This document shows, one piece after another, positions 8,993-17,261 of a DNA stretch of 64,000 bases. The position numbers and the translations under genes are program-made. Origin of the DNA: Kineococcus gynurae (lineage in GTDB: Bacteria > Actinomycetota > Actinomycetes > Actinomycetales > Kineococcaceae); NCBI RefSeq assembly GCF_050871315.1, contig NZ_JBJLRE010000001.1. The stretch is one strand, 5' to 3'. The notes under the pieces were generated by a model. It did no database searches. It had not been told where the DNA came from and was given only the letters and a program-made list of their open reading frames with translations. How positions within the stretch are numbered: position 1 is the stretch's first letter; each line of letters starts with the position of its first letter.

Positions 8993-11167
8993 TCAGAGCA
9001 TGCAGCTGACGCAGCCCTGGACCTCGGTCCCTTCCAACGCCATCTGCCGGATGCGCACGTAGTAGATGGTCTTGATGCCCTTGCGCCACGCGTAGATCTG
9101 CGCCCGGTTGACGTCGCGCGTGGTGGCGGTGTCCTTGAAGAACAGGGTCAGCGACAGGCCCTGGTCGACGTGCTGGGTGGCCGCCGCGTAGGTGTCGATG
9201 ATCTTCTCGGGGCCGATCTCGTACGCGTCGGCGTAGTACTCGAGGTTGTCGTTGTCCATGAAGGGCGCCGGGTAGTAGACCCGCCCGAGCTTGCCCTCCT
9301 TGCGGATCTCGATCTTGGAGGCGATCGGGTGGATCGACGAGGTCGAGTTGTTGATGTAGCTGATGGACCCGGTCGGCGGGACGGCCTGCAGGTTCTGGTT
9401 GAAGATGCCGTGCTGCATGACCGAGGCCTTGAGCTCGGCCCAGTCCGCGCGCGTCGGCAGCGTGATGCCGGAGTCGGCGAAGAGGGCTCGGACGCGGGCG
9501 GTCGCCGGCAACCAGTCCTGCTCGGTGTAGCGGTCGAAGAACTCACCCGTCGCGTAGCGGGAGTTCTCGAACCCGTCGAAGGTCGCCCGCTGCTCGATCG
9601 CGATGCGGTTGGAGGCGCGCAGGGCGTGGAAGAGCACGGTCGCGAAGTAGACGTTGGTGAAGTCGATGCCCTCCTCGCTGCCGTAGTGCACCCGCTCGCG
9701 GGCGAGGTAGCCGTGCAGGTTCATCTGGCCGAGCCCGATGGCGTGCGAGCGGGCGTTGCCGTAGGCCACCGACGGGACCGAGCGGATGTCGCTGGCGACG
9801 CTGACCGCGGTGAGGGCGCGGACGGCGGTCTCGACCGTCGCGCCGAGGTCACCCCCGTCCATGGCCAGGGCGATGTTCAGCGAACCCAGGTTGCAGGAGA
9901 TGTCCTTGCCGACGACCTCGTAGTTCAGGTCCTCGCCCAGCTTGCTCGGGGTGTTGACCTGGAGGATCTCCGAGCACAGGTTGGACATGTTGATCCGACC
10001 CGCGATCGGGTTGGCCCGGTTCACCGTGTCCTCGAACACGACGTAGGGGTAACCCGACTCGAACTGGAGCTCGGCGAGGGTCTGGAAGAACTCGCGGGCG
10101 TTGATCGTCGTCTTGCGGATGCGGTCGTCGGCGACCATCTCGCGGTAGTGGTCGGTGATCGACACGTCGCCGAAGGGCTTGCCGTAGACGCGCTCGACGT
10201 CGTAGGGGGAGAACAGGTGCATCGGCTCGTTGTTCTTGGCGAGCTCGAAGCTGATGTCGGGGACCACGACGCCCAGGGACAGCGTCTTGATCCGCATCTT
10301 CTCGTCGGCGTTCTCGCGCTTGGTGTCGAGGAAGCGCAGGATGTCGGGGTGGTGGGCGGACAGGTACACCGCGCCCGCGCCCTGACGCGCCCCGAGCTGG
10401 TTGGCGTAGGAGAACGAGTCCTCGAGCAGCTTCATGACGGGGATGACGCCGGAGCTCTGGTTCTCGATGCGCTTGATCGGGGCGCCGTGCTCGCGGATGT
10501 TGGAGAGCAGCAGGGCGACCCCGCCGCCGCGCTTGGACAGCTGCAGCGCCGAGTTGATGCTGCGCCCGATCGACTCCATGTCGTCCTCGATGCGCAGCAG
10601 GAAGCACGACACGAGCTCACCGCGCGAGCTCTTGCCCGCGTTGAGGAACGTGGGGGTCGCCGGCTGGAAGCGCCCGGCCAGCATCTCGTCGACGATCGCG
10701 GTGGCCAGCGTCTGGTCACCGACCGCGAGGGTGAGCGCGGTCATGACCGAGCGGTCCTCGAAGTTCTCGAGGTACTCGGTCCCGTCGAAGGACTTGAGGG
10801 CGTAGCTCGTGTAGTACTTGAAGGCCCCGAGGAAGGTCGGGAAGCGGAACCTCGCCGCGTGGGCCCGGTCGGTCAGCTCCTGCACGAACTCGAAGGGGTA
10901 CTGGTCGAGCACGGCCTGCTCGTAGTAGCCGTTCCCGACCAGGTAGTCGATCCGGGCGCGGAAGCTCTCGAACTGCTTGGTGCGCGGGTTGACGTGCTGC
11001 AGGAAGTACTGCCGGGCGGCCTCGCGGTCGGCCTCGAACTGGATGCGCCCGTTCTCGTCCCACAGGTTCAGCATCGCGTTCAGGGTGTGGTAGCCGGGCG
11101 CGGTGCCGCCCTGCGCGGGGATCACCTGGGCGTCGGCGGTCACGAGCGCGTCGTCGAGCGCAGTCAT
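8993..11167 (-). CDS. nrdE: Class Ib ribonucleotide reductase alpha subunit
   Basis: NrdE is the 724-residue catalytic subunit, reducing ribonucleoside diphosphates. It has the redox cysteine in ELVSCFLLRIED, the NLCSEI asparagine-cysteine-glutamate active-site triad, the second redox cysteine in DISCNLGSLN, and the radical-transfer tyrosines in RIRQMALEG context near the end. The C-terminal CVSC pair receives electrons from NrdH. It lacks a long ATP-cone as expected for class Ib. Its ATG overlaps the nrdI stop (ATGA), so translation is coupled. Confidence 0.97.
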   Translation of the reverse strand: MTALDDALVTADAQVIPAQGGTAPGYHTLNAMLNLWDENGRIQFEADREAARQYFLQHVNPRTKQFESFRARIDYLVGNGYYEQAVLDQYPFEFVQELTDRAHAARFRFPTFLGAFKYYTSYALKSFDGTEYLENFEDRSVMTALTLAVGDQTLATAIVDEMLAGRFQPATPTFLNAGKSSRGELVSCFLLRIEDDMESIGRSINSALQLSKRGGGVALLLSNIREHGAPIKRIENQSSGVIPVMKLLEDSFSYANQLGARQGAGAVYLSAHHPDILRFLDTKRENADEKMRIKTLSLGVVVPDISFELAKNNEPMHLFSPYDVERVYGKPFGDVSITDHYREMVADDRIRKTTINAREFFQTLAELQFESGYPYVVFEDTVNRANPIAGRINMSNLCSEILQVNTPSKLGEDLNYEVVGKDISCNLGSLNIALAMDGGDLGATVETAVRALTAVSVASDIRSVPSVAYGNARSHAIGLGQMNLHGYLARERVHYGSEEGIDFTNVYFATVLFHALRASNRIAIEQRATFDGFENSRYATGEFFDRYTEQDWLPATARVRALFADSGITLPTRADWAELKASVMQHGIFNQNLQAVPPTGSISYINNSTSSIHPIASKIEIRKEGKLGRVYYPAPFMDNDNLEYYADAYEIGPEKIIDTYAAATQHVDQGLSLTLFFKDTATTRDVNRAQIYAWRKGIKTIYYVRIRQMALEGTEVQGCVSCML

Positions 11168-11577
11168 AGCGAGTCCAATCCGTCGCGCACGCGGCGCACG
11201 TCGTCAGGGGTGCCGAACAGTTCGAAGCGGTACAGGTGGGGCACCGCGCACTTGGCGGCGACGATGTCGCCGGCCGCGGCGTAGTGGTCCCCGAAGTTGG
11301 TGTTGCCGGCGCCCACGACGCCCACGATCAGGGCCCGGTTGGCCGGGTCGTTCAGGAAGCGGATGACCTGCTTGGGCACCGCCCCGCTGCCGTTGCCCCC
11401 CGCGTAGGTGGGCGTGATGAGCACGAAGGGCTCGGTGACCTTCAGGGGAGCCTCACCCGCGCGCAGCGGGATGCGGGCAGGGGGCCGGTCCAGCGTCCGG
11501 AGGTCGTCCAGCTTCTCCACGAAGCGGTGCGTGTTCCCGGAGACGCTGGAGAAGTAGACGACTCCGGGGCCGCTCAT
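11164..11577 (-). CDS. nrdI: Flavodoxin-like NrdI protein
   Basis: NrdI is the flavoprotein that supplies oxidant to assemble the Mn-tyrosyl cofactor of NrdF. The 137-residue product begins with the FMN phosphate loop VVYFSSVSGNT and has the typical ITPTYAGG and VVGAGNTNFGDHY flavin-contact loops. The ATG at 11577 overlaps the nrdH stop (ATGA), and its own stop overlaps the nrdE start. Confidence 0.95.
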   Translation of the reverse strand: MSGPGVVYFSSVSGNTHRFVEKLDDLRTLDRPPARIPLRAGEAPLKVTEPFVLITPTYAGGNGSGAVPKQVIRFLNDPANRALIVGVVGAGNTNFGDHYAAAGDIVAAKCAVPHLYRFELFGTPDDVRRVRDGLDSL

Positions 11578-11834
11578 GCGCCGACCGTGGCCAGCTGCCG
11601 GGCCAGCGCCTCGATCCGGTCGGGACGGAACCCGGACCAGTGCTCGCCCTGCTCCGGGGACCCGACCATGACGACGGGTGCCTGGACGTAGCCCAGGGCG
11701 GTCACGGTGGCGCGGGCGGCGTCGTCCTCGGTGACGTCGACCACCGTGTAGGCGAGGCCCGAGCGGTCCAGCGAGCGGTAGGTCGCGCGGCACTGCACGC
11801 ACGAGGGCGTGCTGAAGACCGTGATGCTGCTCAT
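11574..11834 (-). CDS. nrdH: Glutaredoxin-like electron donor NrdH
   Basis: NrdH is an 86-residue thioredoxin-fold hydrogen donor for NrdE. The CVQC redox pair near residues 11-14 and the GYVQAPVVMV cis-proline loop are characteristic, and the family-typical WSGFRPDRIEAL follows. The chosen ATG at 11834 has AGAAGGAA upstream at good spacing. It is the first gene of the operon; the promoter region upstream contains a pair of NrdR-type boxes. Confidence 0.95.
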   Translation of the reverse strand: MSSITVFSTPSCVQCRATYRSLDRSGLAYTVVDVTEDDAARATVTALGYVQAPVVMVGSPEQGEHWSGFRPDRIEALARQLATVGA

Positions 11835-11945
11835 GGGGTTCCTTCTCTCGGATCGAGGTGGTTCTCCCAGATCGATCTCGTGCAACTGCGGGGTCCGCCC
11901 GGCCCTTCGAGGTGCTCTGCGCACCCCTCCGTTCGGGTGCCCCCA

Positions 11946-11993
11946 ACACTACCCCTAGGGGGCGGAACGCGAAACCGGCACCAGATGATGTGT
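11946..11993 (-). promoter_or_regulatory. Paired NrdR-type boxes upstream of nrdHIEF
   Basis: Read on the minus strand, two 16-mers are ACACATCATCTGGTGC (11978-11993) and CCCCTAGGGGTAGTGT (11946-11961). Their starts are 32 bp apart, three helical turns, as in known NrdR operators (consensus acaCwAtATATwGtgt). The second includes TAGTGT, a plausible -10, so binding would repress. The assignment rests on pattern and context only. The remaining 390 bp between nrdH and the lipoprotein gene shows nothing else I can name. Confidence 0.6.
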
Positions 11994-12225
11994 CACACGG
12001 GTGTAGTTCTGCACACCCTGGGGACGGCTGTGGACAGCCCGCGCGCAGGCCTCTGACCTGCGGTTCCGTCGCCGCGGTCATCACAGACCGTTGTGGATAA
12101 TCACGGAGAGTCGACAACTGACGTCTGCGTGTCGCGATCCGCGTGTCGCGATCCGGTCCGTGCCGAGCGGTGGAGCCGCCCGGTGACCGGCCCGGGCGGT
12201 CGCGGCGGAGCGTCACGATCGTTCC

Positions 12226-12642
12226 GTGCGCGCGCGTCCCGGGCTGGTCCTGCTCCTGCTGGTGGCGGCCCTGCCGGCCTGCACCGCGGCCGACGAGGCG
12301 CCGACCGGCCCCCGGTCGTCGCGGGCCGCGGCGACGCCCGAGACGCTCGCCCGGACCGGGGGCGAGGACGCCGTGACGCCGACCCTCACGCCGCCCGGCG
12401 CCCCCTGCGACGAGGTGCCGGCCGCCGCGGGGGAGCAGGTCGCCGCGACCCTGACGTCTCCGCCCGTCCCGTCGGACCCCGCGACGGAGGGCTGGGTGTG
12501 CCTCACCGTCCTCGACCCGGTTCCCTCGTGGGCGGACGTCGACCGACCGGGCCCGTCCGAGCCCGGGGGCGATCAGGGGCGACCCCTCCGGGCCCCCCTG
12601 GACGAGTACCTCGCGCAGCACCCGGACCTGGCTCGGCCCTGA
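12226..12642 (+). CDS. Putative lipoprotein
   Basis: The 138-residue product has a short basic start, a hydrophobic stretch and the lipobox LPAC, giving lipidated Cys near residue 19. The rest is low-complexity, rich in Pro, Thr and Ala with only two further cysteines. I recognise no domain. The GTG start has CACGAT 6 bases upstream, which fits leaderless expression. It is divergent from nrdHIEF and alone on its strand; function unknown. Confidence 0.6.
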   Translation: MRARPGLVLLLLVAALPACTAADEAPTGPRSSRAAATPETLARTGGEDAVTPTLTPPGAPCDEVPAAAGEQVAATLTSPPVPSDPATEGWVCLTVLDPVPSWADVDRPGPSEPGGDQGRPLRAPLDEYLAQHPDLARP

Positions 12643-12727
12643 CCCGCCGCCGGGCGCCCACCGGGCACACGCAGGTCCGGGCCGATCCGGTGGACGGCGA
12701 CGGAGGGTCACCTCGGCCGCGTGCGCC

Positions 12728-12805
12728 CATCACCAGCGCTGCGTTCATCGCTCCGGACGTGGCTCCACGGGCCCGTTCCGCTCGATGGACGCAGCGCTGG
12801 TGACG
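12728..12805. repeat. Dispersed hairpin repeat, copy 1
   Basis: Arms 12728-12750 and 12783-12805 are inverted copies of 23 bp with two mismatches, built around CACCAGCGCTGCG, with a 32-base loop. A second copy with a 31-base loop is at 42,839-42,912. The loops are unrelated, so the conserved part is the paired stem. It occupies the intergenic space between the lipoprotein and mntP genes. Confidence 0.7.
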
Positions 12806-12912
12806 CCCGATTGGCCGGATCCCCGGCGCCGGTCACCGTCGGTGACGGAGGTCGTGACGTGTCCGCGAGGCAGGCTGCTCCGCCGCAGCTCGGCGCTCGT
12901 GCCGGCGCGAGC

Positions 12913-13476
12913 TCAGAGCAGTCCGAGGTGCTCCACCAGGATGTTGACGCCGATCCCGATGAGGATGACCCCGCCGGCGATCTCGGCGGGTCGGCGCCAG
13001 CGGAGCCCGGCGCGGTGGCCGATGACCACGCCGGCGAGCGACAGCAGCGCGGTGGTGACGCCGATGAGCAGGACCGCCGGGACGATGGAGACGTCGAGGA
13101 AGGCGAAGCTGATGCCGACGGCCAGCGCGTCGATGCTCGTCGCGAGGCCCAGCACGAACAGCTCGCGCTTCTTGAGGCGGTGACCGTCGTCGCGGTCGGG
13201 GTCGGCGCCGACCGCCTCCTTGATCATCTTGAGGCCGATGAGGGCGAGCAGGCCGAGGGCCACCCAGTGGTCGACCTCGGTGATGGCGTTGCGGAAGCTG
13301 CGGGCGAGGGCCCACCCCAGGAGGGGCATGACCGCCTGGAACAGCCCGAAGACGAGCGCCAGGGCGACGGAGTCCTTGAGGCGCAACCGGGTCATCCCGA
13401 GGCCCTTGCCGAGGGCGACCGCGAACGCGTCGGCGGAGACACCGAGCGCGACGAGGACGAGGGTCCAGGCGGACAT
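12913..13476 (-). CDS. mntP: Manganese efflux pump MntP
   Basis: MntP exports Mn(II) across the cytoplasmic membrane. The 187-residue protein has six hydrophobic segments in two repeats. Each repeat carries the family's acidic pattern: GVSADAFAVALGKG in the first and ATSIDALAVGISFAF in the second. The ATG at 13476 has GGAGG upstream. The gene is alone on its strand between a dispersed repeat and a 174-bp upstream region that contains a candidate metalloregulator palindrome. Confidence 0.93.
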   Translation of the reverse strand: MSAWTLVLVALGVSADAFAVALGKGLGMTRLRLKDSVALALVFGLFQAVMPLLGWALARSFRNAITEVDHWVALGLLALIGLKMIKEAVGADPDRDDGHRLKKRELFVLGLATSIDALAVGISFAFLDVSIVPAVLLIGVTTALLSLAGVVIGHRAGLRWRRPAEIAGGVILIGIGVNILVEHLGLL

Positions 13477-13564
13477 GGGTGAACGACCTCCGGCGGGGGT
13501 GCGACTGACGCGGGCAGGACGACTGCCCCGGCGTCCTCCGCCACCGTAGGGCGGAATCCCTCGA

Positions 13565-13580
13565 AGGTGTTAGTTCACCT
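13565..13580 (-). promoter_or_regulatory. Candidate DtxR/MntR-type operator upstream of mntP
   Basis: The minus-strand 16-mer AGGTGAACTAACACCT has 5-bp inverted arms (AGGTG/CACCT) and a CTAAC-like core resembling DtxR-family operators. It lies about 90 bp before the mntP start. I saw no clear yybP-ykoY riboswitch here. It is a pattern match only. Confidence 0.35.
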
Positions 13581-13650
13581 GTGCCGCAACGACTTTGCGG
13601 AAGACCGCATCAGCCGTTGCGGACGACCGCAGACCCGGTTTCGGGCCGCC

Positions 13651-16032
13651 TCACTTCGCCGTGGCGTCGACGTCCTCGCACAGCAGCAAGGACATCCCGG
13701 CGTAGGGCGAGAGCCACACCGAGAAGCTCTGCAGGTCGTCGACGCGGCCGATGTCTCCGCCGGAGAGCATGTCCGTCACCGGGACCCGCGGGGTGAAGGC
13801 GTCGGAACGGACCGTCCCCTCGATGGTCTCGCGCCCGAAGTTCAGCACCGTCACCTGCAGCGCCCGGGCGCCCCCGTGCTGCTCGGGGTCCAGCTCATGG
13901 ACCATGACGAGCATCGCGGGGTGCGCGACGGCGGGGATGTCGATCTGGCGGGCGGTGGCGATCCCGTGCTCGCGCCGGACGGCGAGCACCTCGCGCAACC
14001 GGTTCAGGAACGACGTCTCGTCGGCCACCTGGTGGGGGACCGAACCGTAGAGCGAACGCCCCACCGGGATCCCCGAGCTCGACGTGGTCGCGCCCGGTGC
14101 CGTGCCCATCAGGTCGTGGGCCGACCGCTCGATCCAGCGGGTGTCCCCGCTGGTCAGCAGGTGCGGGATGCGCCCCACCGGCAGCGGCAGCATCCCCATG
14201 AGGTCCCACCCGGAGAGGGCGAACACCCCCGGCTGCCACGCGTTGAACTTGGCCAGCAGGAGGTGGGCGCGGGTGATCTGCTCGATCTCGTCGGCGTCCA
14301 GGTCGTCGAGGTCGGTCACCCCGCGCGCGGCGGCGATGACGCTGGCCGTGGTGCAGGCGATGCCGTTGGTCGTGAACACCTGGTTGTAGGAGGCGCTCTC
14401 CCCGGTCAGCGCCTCGAGCAGCTCCTGCCGCACGGTCTTGGCGAGCTGCTGACCGGTGATGTCGGTGTGCCGGAACGGGAACTGGTCCTCGGCGTGACCG
14501 GACTCCCAGTGCAGCAGCTCGTAGGTCAGCTCGTCGTGGTTCTGCAGCGCGTGGACCAGGGAGGCCGGGTCGATTCCCACGTCGAGGCTGGTGCGCAGGC
14601 AGAGCCGCAGGAACTCGGTGTCCCCGGTGGCCAGCGCGTGCTGGTAGCCGGGGCGGTTGACGAAGTCGTAGGAGAGGTCCGCCCCGACCTCGGAGGTGTT
14701 CTTGATGTCCTCCATGGTCAGGTTCAGTTCCTGGAAGGTGAACCCGCCGACCTTGCGGACCATCCCGGCGATGAGGTGGTTCGCGGCCTCCGACAACGGG
14801 TGGCCCTCGGACCAGGCGGGCCCCTCGACGCTCTTCTCGACCCCGAGGAATCCGTTGGCGTCCAGACGCAGCGCACTCGTCCCGAGGTCGCCCAGGGAGT
14901 GCAGCGCGTCGCCGATCACCAGTTTCATCCCGGCGAAGGAGGGGTCGAGCCAGTTCACCGACGGCTGCCCCTGCTTGAAGTAGTGCAGGTAGACCCAGCG
15001 GCGGGTGACCCCGTCGACGCCGACGACCTCCCGGGTCGCCGACCAGTTCGTCTCCTTGATGCCGGGCGCGTAGAAGATCACCCGCTGCAGCTGACCGATG
15101 ATGATGCCCAGGTCGGCCAGCGCCCCCTCGGCCGCGGCGGACAGGTTGGCCGCGTCGTCGCCCGGGGGTACGTCGGGCAGCAGGTCCCAGTGCTCGGAGG
15201 GGATCTCGACCATGTGGTAGATGCCCGGGTAGTCCGAGTGCCGCATCTCGGCGAGCCGGAAGTCGGCCCCCTTGCCCGTGTGGCCCGGCACGATGTCGTC
15301 GATGACGCTGCCGCCGTGCTCGGTCGCCACCTCGCACAGCCGCCGGAACTCCGCCTCGGAACCGAACTGCGGGTCGATCTCGGTGGAGATGCGGTCGAAG
15401 TGGCCGTCGACGCTCGGGGTCTGGTCCCACCCGTCGATCCCGCCGGCGTTCTTGACCGGTCCGGTGTGCACCGCGTCGATCCCCACGTGCCGGAAGGCTT
15501 CCCACAGGCGGGGATCGCCGAGGGACGCCAGGAAGGACGTGCCCGTCGGGGTCACCAGCGAGATCGGGTACGCCGTGAACCACACCGAGGCCATCTCGAC
15601 GGCCCGGCGGGGGTCGGGCTCGGCGTAGGGGTTCTGCCACATGCTCGCCTGACCCGAGAACTGCCGGCTGATCTTGATCGCGTCGGCCAGCATGGACTTC
15701 TCGACCAACCAGTCGACGTACTCTGCGTTGGTGCCGTCGGTGGCTCCCGAGCCCGGTCCCGTCCGGCGGGTGTGGTCCTCCCCGCGCAGGCGCGCCTGCG
15801 GGCGGGGTCGGCGCAACGAACGCGGCCGGGCCGGGTAGCGCTGACCGTCGTAGGTGATCTCGGAGGGTTCGTGCTCCACGACCTCGTCCGGATCGACGTC
15901 GTCGACCTCGGGTGAGGCGTCGAGGCGTTCACCGTCCGTCCCGCTGCTGCCGTCGGCCGTTCCGGCGCTCGCGGCCGGTCCCGGCGCGGCCGGACCCGTC
16001 GTCGGCTGCACGGTCACGTCTCGGTCGGGCAC
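13651..16032 (-). CDS. GH13 family alpha-glucan enzyme, trehalose synthase/glucosyltransferase-like
   Basis: This 793-residue protein has a divergent alpha-amylase (GH13) barrel. The nucleophile region is SALRLDANGFLGVEKS, the acid/base region is GGFTFQELNLTMED, and the transition-state stabiliser is in LQNHDELTYELLHW. The first 90 or so residues are acidic and proline-rich without a fold I recognise, then the barrel starts near EYVDWLVEKSML. The usual amylase opening is absent. Related actinobacterial proteins are often called maltose glucosyltransferase or trehalose synthase; I cannot confirm substrate. The GTG at 16032 follows GAGGACGAGGAG and is preferred over an upstream GTG at 16152. 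No signal peptide, so cytoplasmic. Confidence 0.65.
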   Translation of the reverse strand: MPDRDVTVQPTTGPAAPGPAASAGTADGSSGTDGERLDASPEVDDVDPDEVVEHEPSEITYDGQRYPARPRSLRRPRPQARLRGEDHTRRTGPGSGATDGTNAEYVDWLVEKSMLADAIKISRQFSGQASMWQNPYAEPDPRRAVEMASVWFTAYPISLVTPTGTSFLASLGDPRLWEAFRHVGIDAVHTGPVKNAGGIDGWDQTPSVDGHFDRISTEIDPQFGSEAEFRRLCEVATEHGGSVIDDIVPGHTGKGADFRLAEMRHSDYPGIYHMVEIPSEHWDLLPDVPPGDDAANLSAAAEGALADLGIIIGQLQRVIFYAPGIKETNWSATREVVGVDGVTRRWVYLHYFKQGQPSVNWLDPSFAGMKLVIGDALHSLGDLGTSALRLDANGFLGVEKSVEGPAWSEGHPLSEAANHLIAGMVRKVGGFTFQELNLTMEDIKNTSEVGADLSYDFVNRPGYQHALATGDTEFLRLCLRTSLDVGIDPASLVHALQNHDELTYELLHWESGHAEDQFPFRHTDITGQQLAKTVRQELLEALTGESASYNQVFTTNGIACTTASVIAAARGVTDLDDLDADEIEQITRAHLLLAKFNAWQPGVFALSGWDLMGMLPLPVGRIPHLLTSGDTRWIERSAHDLMGTAPGATTSSSGIPVGRSLYGSVPHQVADETSFLNRLREVLAVRREHGIATARQIDIPAVAHPAMLVMVHELDPEQHGGARALQVTVLNFGRETIEGTVRSDAFTPRVPVTDMLSGGDIGRVDDLQSFSVWLSPYAGMSLLLCEDVDATAK

Positions 16033-16166
16033 GGTGGGCTCCTCGTCCTCGGGTCGGGTCGCATCGTCGGAGGTGATCAGCGCCCCAGCATGGTGGGTCG
16101 CCGGGGGTGGCGCGCGGCGGGGGGTGGTGGGCGGCGGGTCAGCGCACGGCACCCCAGACTGGCGGC

Positions 16167-16733
16167 ATGCAGGCGGATCCGACGGTTCGGACGGCCCGGA
16201 CCACCCTCACCCGGCCGGTCGCGGGCGACCTCGACGAACTGGCGACGCTGCACGCCGATGCCCGGGTGTGGGAGCACCTGCCGAGCGGGCGGCACACGGG
16301 TCCGGAGGCGACCGCCCGGCTGCTGCTGGCGGTGCAGCGCAGCTGGGAAAGCGCGGGCCTCGGTAGCTGGGTCGTGCGCGACGCCGGCTCCGGGGAGCTG
16401 CTGGGGCTCGGCGGTTGCGACCTGCGGGTGGCGGGCGGGCTGCGGTGGTGGAACCTCGGCTACCGGTTGCACCGCGCCGTCTGGGGCAGGGGACTGGCCC
16501 AGGAGGTCATCACCGAGGCCCGGGCCGAGGCCGGTCGTCGGGCACCGGACCTCGCGGTCGTCGCCTTCCTGCTGGAGCACAACGAAGGATCGCGCCGGGC
16601 CGCCGAACGGGCCGGGCTGCGCCTCGTCGGCCGCGGCCCGGACCGGGGCAACCCCGATCCGCAGGCCGTCCGCTTGGTCTTCGCCGACCGGGAGGTCGAC
16701 GAAGACCTGCTCTCGGCCGTGCTGGGGGCCTGA
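16167..16733 (+). CDS. GNAT family N-acetyltransferase
   Basis: The 188-residue product is a RimJ/RimL-type acetyltransferase using acetyl-CoA. Motifs are TARTTLTRPVAGDLDEL at the N-terminus, WNLGYRLHRAVWGRGLAQEV as the acetyl-CoA pyrophosphate-binding loop region, and LEHNEGSRRAAERAGLRLVG near the end. Such enzymes modify protein N-termini, antibiotics or small amines; the target is unknown. ATG 16167 is preceded by CAGACT at 6 bases, consistent with a leaderless transcript. It is divergent from the GH13 gene. Confidence 0.85.
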   Translation: MQADPTVRTARTTLTRPVAGDLDELATLHADARVWEHLPSGRHTGPEATARLLLAVQRSWESAGLGSWVVRDAGSGELLGLGGCDLRVAGGLRWWNLGYRLHRAVWGRGLAQEVITEARAEAGRRAPDLAVVAFLLEHNEGSRRAAERAGLRLVGRGPDRGNPDPQAVRLVFADREVDEDLLSAVLGA

Positions 16734-16785
16734 GCCGGAACCGGGCGCGCCCACCGGCGCGACGACGATCCTCGGGACCCCGGAC

Positions 16786-17112
16786 TCAGCGCCCGTGCCG
16801 GGCCGCCTCTCGGGCGTCGTCCTCCGCGGCCGCGGCGACCACGCGGACGTGCTGCAGCAGACCGGGGAGGGCGGGCGGGGCGACCCAGCGGCGGGCCGGG
16901 CCGGCCTCCGTCTCGAGCACGGCGACGGGGCAGGTGATCCCGGCCGCGGCCAGCGCCCGCGCCTGCCGCTCGTCCAACGCCGCCCCGGGCCGAACCGCGA
17001 GCAGGGCCCGACGGGTGGTGTCGTCCAGTCCCGTCCACCAGGCCTGCAGGTGTTCGTCTCGCTGCCGGGTCATCCCCTGGGCAGCCCGGTCGGTGATCTC
17101 GCCGCGGTGCAC
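16786..17112 (-). CDS. Hypothetical protein
   Basis: This 108-residue soluble protein is not recognised. It contains a helical segment DEHLQAWWTGLDDTTRRALL, a proline/alanine middle and a final alanine/arginine-rich helix. Sequence around AAAGITCPVAVLETEAGPARRWVAPPAL suggests a short beta segment. GTG 17112 is chosen because CACGAT sits 6 bases upstream; ATG 17073 is an internal alternative. It is divergent from the universal stress gene and convergent with the acetyltransferase. Coding is supported by codon bias only. Confidence 0.5.
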   Translation of the reverse strand: MHRGEITDRAAQGMTRQRDEHLQAWWTGLDDTTRRALLAVRPGAALDERQARALAAAGITCPVAVLETEAGPARRWVAPPALPGLLQHVRVVAAAAEDDAREAARHGR

Positions 17113-17261
17113 GCGCCCATCGTGCCGGGACGGGACCCGGGCGGCCACCCGGGACCCGGAGGACTGCCCCGCGGGCGGCCTCCGGGCGTACGGTGCAGTG
17201 ATCGGTGGCCCGCACCCCGGTGCGGGGGTCGCGGACACGGCACGGACGAGGAGGCCGGGCG

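Noticed and set aside
12001..12016. GTGTAGTTCTGCACAC as a third NrdR box
   Set aside because: The arms run GTGT...ACAC, the reverse of the ACAC...GTGT order needed, and the spacing to the other two boxes does not fit.
13477..13600. yybP-ykoY manganese riboswitch before mntP
   Set aside because: I could not find the paired conserved internal-loop sequences of that class in the transcript leader.
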